Origin: Bacteroidota bacterium | Lineage (GTDB): Bacteria > Bacteroidota > Bacteroidia > Flavobacteriales_F > PHOS-HE28 | Direction of reading: 5' to 3' | NCBI GenBank assembly: GCA_023430945.1 | Contig: JAEYYE010000368.1 | Span: forward strand, 1 to 9,321 | Length of the DNA stretch: 9,321 bases | Shown: positions 1 to 6,400 of the stretch, one piece after another | How the letters are laid out: each line of letters opens with the position of its first letter | How positions within the stretch are numbered: the first letter of the stretch is position 1 | Notes under the pieces: generated by a model | The model's database searches: none | The model's input: only the letters and a program-made list of their open reading frames with translations | What the model was told of the DNA's origin: nothing | Position numbers and translations under genes: made by a program

Positions 1-54
1 GAACGGATCGAAGTCAACAGGCACCGTTCGCGTTTCTATGATGAATTTCTCCAT
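1..54 (-). CDS. Start of a downstream assembly-line gene (5' fragment, possible NRPS condensation enzyme)
   Basis: Reading the minus strand from the ATG at 54-52 gives 18 open codons to the window edge: MEKFIIETRTVPVDFDPF. The composition looks like real protein. From memory, a '(V)DFDPFA' stretch often leads into condensation domains that follow aminotransferase modules of the McyE type, where it comes shortly after a linker like the one ending the upstream megasynthase. The gene lies on the same strand, 398 bp downstream of that gene's stop codon, so a partner that accepts the AMT product is a sensible reading. A GGGAG lies about 13 nt before the ATG, rather far for a ribosome binding site. 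Only 18 codons are visible, so both the gene and its function are tentative. Confidence 0.4.
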   Translation of the reverse strand, partial: MEKFIIETRTVPVDFDPF

Positions 55-192
55 GCAGGGTCTGGCTCCCGTCGCGGCAATGGTAAAGGTAAAGATGGCA
101 GCTCTATATGATCAGGCTCACATTTTACCAACCGTTTTTCCTCAATGATCGAAGCGCACATACGTGGATCGATGAAAAAGGTTTTGGGCGCA

Positions 193-226
193 TGCTGTTG
201 CGGGGCTCCGAAGCCCCGCAACAGCA
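193..226. repeat. Perfect 15-bp-arm hairpin (possible terminator or dispersed palindrome)
   Basis: TGCTGTTGCGGGGCT at 193-207 and its exact reverse complement at 212-226 are separated by the 4-nt loop CCGA. It lies 227 nt downstream of the megasynthase stop codon. Read on the minus strand, a CCTTTTTC run follows the stem, but only after about 10 nt, so it is not a textbook Rho-independent terminator. On the plus strand no T run follows. It could be a weak terminator or attenuator between the two minus-strand genes, or a copy of a REP-like repeat. Confidence 0.6.
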
Positions 227-228
227 CC

Positions 229-307
229 GGGCTATCCGCTTCAAGTCCGCGGCCGCCAAATGCGCGGCCTGTGGGCTTTCCGCTTCTATCCCTTGCGCGC
301 TGGCGCA
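229..307. repeat. Imperfect 20-nt direct repeats plus short hairpin
   Basis: GGGCTATCCGCTTCAAGTCC at 229-248 and GGGCTTTCCGCTTCTATCCC at 273-292 match at 16 of 20 positions. Between them GGCCGC (251-256) can pair with GCGGCC (264-269). Just after the second copy, TGCGC-GCTG-GCGCA (294-307) forms a small stem. Together with the hairpin at 193-226 this makes roughly 115 bp of regularly structured non-coding DNA, suggestive of a dispersed repeat unit or a structured RNA. No homologous copy can be checked from this window. Confidence 0.45.
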
Positions 308-340
308 TGGGCGGGGCATTGGAGTTCAGCAGAATGTATT

Positions 341-388
341 TGTCCAGCCAAAATGGACACGTATGGACAATTATAGACCATAGGTCCA
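341..388. promoter_or_regulatory. TGGACA/TGTCCA inverted-repeat cluster (possible operator)
   Basis: TGTCCA (341-346) faces TGGACA (354-359) across 7 nt. A third TGGACA follows at 364-369. GACC-ATA-GGTC (376-386) and another GGTCCA (383-388) lie just beyond. Repeated half-sites with regular spacing could bind a dimeric regulator. No promoter boxes or known consensus identify it, so this is only a candidate. Confidence 0.2.
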
Positions 389-423
389 ATCAGGGTCCAT
401 CAGGCATCAATGGCATTCCATCA

Positions 424-454
424 TCTGATCATCTCATTATCTGATCGTCTGATC
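424..454. repeat. Three TCTGATC words at the megasynthase stop
   Basis: TCTGATC occurs at 424-430, 440-446 and 448-454. The last copy overlaps the minus-strand TGA stop codon (455-453). On the minus strand this reads as GATCAGA repeats running from the stop codon. It is a short simple repeat with no assigned role. Confidence 0.4.
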
Positions 455-3400
455 AACCTTCCTCCATCACCACCATCAAATACTTCCCCTCCCGTTGCGG
501 ATCCGGCACGAACCAAGCCGGTTCTCCCCGTGGCGTCCTTCCCATCTTTGCCCCAGGCACGGGTGGCTCATCGGCCCTCACTACGCGCTCACTGTTCTTG
601 CGCGCATGGCCGTTCAGAACATTGTTCACTATTTCGATCGGATAGGTGCGCTCAGGCATGAAGCCGCTTGCACGCAGTTCCTTGCAGGTCCTTTCCAAAG
701 ATTCCAGGATGAATTCCACATCCTCTTCGGTGTGCGCGGTGGTGAGGAAGTGCGGGAAGTCCAACACATGCACGCCGTGGTAGCGCATGAGCATGAAGAA
801 GAGCTCGGTGTAGTTGACGCTCTCGTCGTACTTGGTCTTGAAGGCGCTGCCGAAGGTGACCCAGCGGTAGGGGAGCTGGTACTTGTCGAAGAGGCCGTTG
901 GCGCGTTTCACCATGTCACCGGTCATGTGGTTGAGGCGTTCCTGCAGGGCCGGACCCTGTTCCTTCATGTGCAGGAGCGCGGCCTTCATGGCGGCCAATG
1001 TCAACGGATGTCGTACGAACGTACCAGCGAAATAGGTGACACCCGATGGCGGTACGCTGTCATCGCCGAATTGCCATGGGCCACCGTCGAGCGCATCCAT
1101 CCACGGACGGCTGCCGATCATGGCACCCACAGGCATGCCGCCGCCGATCACCTTGCCGTAGGTGCCGATGTCCGCCTTGATCCCGAACAGCGCCTGCGCC
1201 CCGTTCGGGTGCATGCGGAAGCCGGTGATCACTTCATCGAAGATCAGTGCTGTGCCGTTCTTCTTGGTGATCTCGCGCACTTCGCGCAGGAAATCCACGG
1301 GACGGAATTCCATGCGGCGGCTCTGCACCGGCTCCACGAGCACGGCGGCCGCCTGGTGGCAGCGCTCACGTATGATCTGCAGCGACTCGGGTGTGCCGTA
1401 GTCGAGGATCAGCATGTTCTGCACCGCTTCGGGCAGGATGCCGGGCGCCCCCGGATAGCTCTTCTTGCTCTTGCTTCCTCTGATGATCACTTCATCGTTG
1501 ATGCCGTGGTAACTTCCGCTGAAAGCGATGATGAGGCTGCGCCCCGTTACAGTGCGCGCCATGCGCATCGCGCCGAGCACCGCTTCCGATCCGGTGTTGC
1601 ATACCGCCGCGCGTTCCGCGCCGGTGAGCTCGCACAGGAGCTGGCTCACTTCGCCGGCCAGCGGGTGCATGGGCCCGATCTCGATGCCCTGGTCCAGTTG
1701 CTTGTGGCAGGCCTCCTTGATGAAGTCGGGCATGTAGCCGAACATGGAGCTGCCGAAGCCACTTAGAATGTCCACATACTCGTTGCCATCGAGGTCCCAG
1801 AGATGGCAGCCCTTGCTTCGATCCACCACCACCTGATAGGTGAGTTCCTTGGTCTGCGGCTTGAATCCAGTGACCACCCGCGGATCGGCCATTTCCACGC
1901 GGTGCTCCTGCGTGTAGGCCTTGCTCTTCGCGGTCTTCGCGGTGTAACGCTTCACGAAGTCGTCGAACCATGCCCGCTGTTGCGGGGTCATGTCATCGAC
2001 CTTTTCCTTCTGGATGCGTGCCTGCGCGCCGAAGGCTTTCTTTAATTCCGGGGCATCCTCCAATGCATTGGGCGCGGCGCCTGCGGCGGGCTGACGATCG
2101 TCAGCCCCTACCGGTGCTGCGCTCGAACCTGTTGCGACACCAGCATTCAATAAATGATCGGCCAACTTGTCGAGGTTCGCGAATTCCTCATTCAATTGCC
2201 GGAAGGAGATCTTCACGCCGAACTTCTTCGTGAGGGCGGTGGCCACTTGCGTGAGGAAGAGCGAGTCGAGGCCCATCTCGAGGAAGGTCTCTTCAGGGCT
2301 GGCATCGGCAAGTTCGAGGCCGGAGCTTTCCTCCAGCAATGCTTTTATGCGCCTGATCAGCGCTTCCTTGGGAGATGCTGCCGCTGCGGCTCCATCAGAG
2401 AGTGTGTTGATCGCATCGGGTTGGTCGCCAGTGGCACTGGCTGCCATGGCGGGTACACGTCCGTGTGCGGGCACGGGATCCACCCAATGGCGCACCCGAT
2501 CGAATGCATACGTGGGCAGCGACACGCGATGACGTTGTTCACGCTCGTAAAAGTTGTTCCAGTCGATCGAGATCCCGCTCTGCCAGAGGCCGCCCACGGC
2601 CTTCAACAATTGTGTCAGTTCCTTTCCATCACCGGCGGAATCACCGAGCGAGGGCACGGCGACCTGTTTCTTGTGGTCGGTGCTTTGCTGGCGGGCGAGG
2701 GTGGTGGCGGTGGTGCGCGGACCGACCTCCAGCATCACATTACCGGCCTCCTGCCACGCGAACTTCACGGCCTGCGCGAAACGTACGGTGGCACGTAGAT
2801 GTTTGCTCCAGTATTCGGGCGAAGTGGCCTCATCGTCCTTCATCCACTGCGCCGTCACCGTACTGATGATCGGGATACGCGGCGCGTTCAGCTTCACACT
2901 TTCCACCACCTTGCGGTAGGGCTCCACGATCGGATCCATCATCGGGCTATGGAAAGCATGGCTGGTGACCAGGAGCTTGCATTGGATCTCCTTCTTTTCC
3001 ATGTCAGCCTGCAATTGCGCGATCGCATCGTGCGGACCACTGGCCACGCACAACTGCGGACCGTTATTGGCGGCGATGCTGCATCCTTCTGGCAGGCGTC
3101 CGGTCACATCCTCTTCCGCAGCGCGGATGCTGAGCATACTTCCGCCGGGCAGTTCCTGCATCATGCGGCCGCGGTTGGCGACGAGCTTCACGGCATTCTC
3201 CAGCGAGAACACACCGGCCAGGCAAGCGGCAGCGAATTCACCGATGCTGTGGCCCATCATCGCATCGGGCTTGATGCCCCAGTGCATCCACAGCTTCGCG
3301 AGGCTGTAGTGCATGGTGAACAGCGAGGCTTGTGTGTAGATCGTCTGTTTCAGCTGATCGGCGGCTTTCTCTTCTTCACCTCTGGAAGGGAAAATGATGG

Positions 3401-6400
3401 CCTTGAGATCAACGATGAGTTCCTTACTGAACAGTTCGCAGCACCGATCGAATTCAGCCTTGAAAATTGGTTCGCTCGCGTGAAGGTCGCGGCCCATGTT
3501 CACGTACTGAGATCCCTGTCCCGGGAACATGAACACCACGCCCGGCGCGGTCTCATGCAGCTCGCGCGTGCCGATCAGAGCGGCATCTTTTGAAGCGATC
3601 GCATCGATCACCTCCTGATGCGATCCGCCTACGATCAACCTGCGATGCTTGAAACTGCGGCGGCCTACTTGTAAGGTATAAGCGGCATCGGCGAGGGATG
3701 TGTTCGGATGCGTCTCTATGTAGGAGCGAAGGTTCTCTGTCATCGCATCAAGCGATGTGCGGCTCTTCGCGCTAAGGAGCAACAATTGCTTTTCGCGTGA
3801 TGTGCTGAAAGCCTTCCGCACCGGTGGCTCCGAGAGGATTACGTGCGCGTTCGTTCCGCCAACACCGAAAGATGATACGCCTGCGTAGCGTGGCTTTTCC
3901 ACACGCTTCCAGTCGATCGTATCGGCTGCGACACGGAATGGCGAATTGGCGAAATCGATCGCAGGATTGGGCTTCTCGAAACCGATGCTGGCCGGGATCT
4001 TTTCCTCCTTCAATGCCAACGCGGTCTTGATCACGCCAGCCACGCCTGCGGCGGCGGTGAGGTGCCCGATGTTGGATTTGATGGATCCGAGGGCGCACCA
4101 ATGGGCGGGGGCATCAGGGGCGGACGCGTCATGACGCGTCCCTACCGAGGTGTCGCCATTGCCATTGGCAAACGCCAATGTCAATGCCTCCACCTCGATC
4201 GGATCCCCGATCGGCGTTGCCGTTCCATGTGCTTCCACATAACCGATCTGATCGGGTGTTACGCCGGCATCGGCCTGCGCCATGGCGATCACATCGGCCT
4301 GTCCGCGCACGCTGGGTGCGGTGAAACTGGCCTTGTCGCTGCCGTCGTTGTTCAATGCGGCGCCTTTGATCACCGCGTAGATGTTGTCGTTGTCGCGCTC
4401 AGCATCCTCGAGGCGCTTCAGCACCACGATGCCGACACCATCACTGAAGCTGGTGCCTTTGCCGTTCGCGTCGAAAGTGCGTGTGCTGCCATCCGGGCTG
4501 TACATGCCGCCTTCGTTGTACACGATGCCGCTGTTGATGGGCACGGTGATCGCGATGCCGCCGGCCAATGCCATGTCGCAATCGCCATCACGCAGCGCCT
4601 TGAACGCTTGAGCGATCGCGACCAGTGATGTGCTGCACGCGGTGTGGATGCTGAGTGCCGGTCCGCGGAGATCGAATTCGAACGCCAGTCGCGTGGCGAT
4701 GTAATCCTTCTCGTTGGCGGTCATCACCTGGAAATCGCCCACCTGTTCGATGAGTTCCGGATGACCGAGGACATTGCGCGTGTAGTAGGTGTTGTTGCCG
4801 ATGCCCGCGTACACGCCGATGAGTCCGGCGAATTGCGCTGGATCATAGGCGGCATCCTCCAGCGCGGCCCATGCCGTTTCCAGAAAGATGCGTTGCTGCG
4901 GATCCATCAAGGCCGCCACCCGCGGATTCACGCCGAAAAAGGCCGCATCGAATTTGTCGGCATCGGTGATCACGCCACGTGCGGGCACGTAATAGGGGTC
5001 GTTGCGCAGCTCTTCGGGAATGCTGGGGTCGAGTTCTTCGGGCTTCCAGCGGGTGATGCTGTTCTTCTTGGCAAGGAGATTCTGCCAAAGGTCGGGGACG
5101 GAGGTGGCGCCGGGGAATCGGCCTGACATGCCGATGATGGCTACATCAATGCGCGCATCGGGGGACGCGTCATGACGCGTCCGTACACCTGGCTTCGAGC
5201 GGATGATCGGCGCCTTTTCGGATCCATCCAGGAATGCTGCGCAGGCCTTGATCGTGGGATGTTGATACAGCTTCACGATCGGGAGCTTCAGGCCCTGGCC
5301 TTCGAGCTGGGCCACGCATTGGATGCTCAGGAGCGAGTTGCCGCCGAGGTCGAAGAAGTTGTCGTCGATGCCCACCTTGTCCACCGCGAGAAGATCGGCC
5401 CAGACGGCGGCGAGGGTCTTTTGCGTTGCGGTCTGCGGGGCGGCGTAGGCGACATCCAGCTCCGGACGTTTCACATCGGGGGCGGGGAGGGCTTTGCGAT
5501 CGATCTTACCGCTCGGGGTGCGCGGTAATTCCTTCACCGCCACGAAAGCGCTGGGCACCATGTAGTCAGGAAGGAGTTTTGCGAGATGCGATCGGATCTC
5601 ATTCGTTCCGATCGAAGTGTTGGTGACGTAGTATCCGACGAGTCGCTTCAACCCCGGACGATCCTCGCGGACCGTCGCCACGGCCTGTTCGATCGCCGGA
5701 TATTTTTCGAGCGCCACTTCAACTTCACCCAATTCGATCCTGTAACCACGCACTTTCACCTGACCATCGATGCGGCCCTTGTAATCGATGTTACCGTCGG
5801 GGAGTTGGACGGCGCGGTCACCGGTCTTGTAGAGCCTTGCACTGTCACGGTGAGCGCGTCGAACCGCAGCCGTGTTTCCCTTCGACGGGCTCAGGGTGAC
5901 ATCGTCAATGAATCGCTCCGCGGTGAGATCCGGGCGGTTGATGTAGCCTGTGGCAACGCAGGCGCCCCCGAGGTAGAGCTCTCCTTCTTCGCCCGGTTTC
6001 ACCGGCTTCATCCCGTCGTCGAGGATCAGGAGTTTTACGTTGTCGATGGCCTTGCCGATGTTGGGCAGCGCAGGCCAGGTGGATGGATCGCCCTTGAGTT
6101 CGAGCTCGCTCACCACATGTCCCTCGGTGGGACCATATTGGTTGCAGAAGCGGCAGCCCGGCAGTTGCTTGAAGAGGTTCGCGATCGCCGGAGTGATCTT
6201 CAATTGCTCACCGCTGGTGAAGACCTCCTTCAACGAGGTGGGTACTTCGCCGGTACGCTCGACGGCTTCGGCGAGGTACTGCAGCGCCACGAAGGGCACG
6301 ATGATCCGGTTGATCTTCTGCGCGATGATCTTGCGCAGGAGCTGGGTGCTGTTGAGGCGGTCTTCATCGGTGATCAGCACCAGTGTGCCGCCTTGCGCGA

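Larger units (their letters stand above)
55..452. other. Non-coding spacer with structured repeats between two assembly-line genes
   Basis: I find no convincing gene in these 398 bp. Several frames stay open on both strands through the GC-rich middle, but their translations look like shadow reading frames with Arg/Pro/Ala bias and no motif. From left to right the spacer holds an AT-richer leader to the gene at 54, a strong hairpin (193-226), two imperfect 20-nt direct repeats and a short hairpin (229-307), a TGGACA inverted-repeat cluster (341-388) and three TCTGATC words next to the megasynthase stop. A spacer this long is unusual between consecutive megasynthase genes on one strand. I would guess a dispersed intergenic repeat has settled here. 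Confidence 0.6.

Noticed and set aside
193..226. Rho-independent terminator for the megasynthase
   Set aside because: The stem is strong, but the T-rich run on the minus strand starts about 10 nt after it instead of directly adjoining, so I list it as a hairpin only.
36..444. Overlapping open frames of about 90-117 codons on both strands in the spacer
   Set aside because: Several frames are open at once because the DNA is GC-rich and repeat-like. None has a convincing start, motif or sensible composition.
193..454. CRISPR array
   Set aside because: The direct repeats are imperfect, only two or three copies exist, spacing is irregular and no cas genes are in the window.
453..700. Thioesterase or reductase release domain at the megasynthase C-terminus
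   Set aside because: Only about 65 residues of linker follow the aminotransferase domain, with no GxSxG or NAD(P)-binding motif.
495..1766. Long plus-strand open frame (423 codons) opposite the aminotransferase domain
   Set aside because: It is antisense to a clearly homologous domain, is rich in His/Arg/Ala/Glu without motifs, and arises from codon bias of the real gene.
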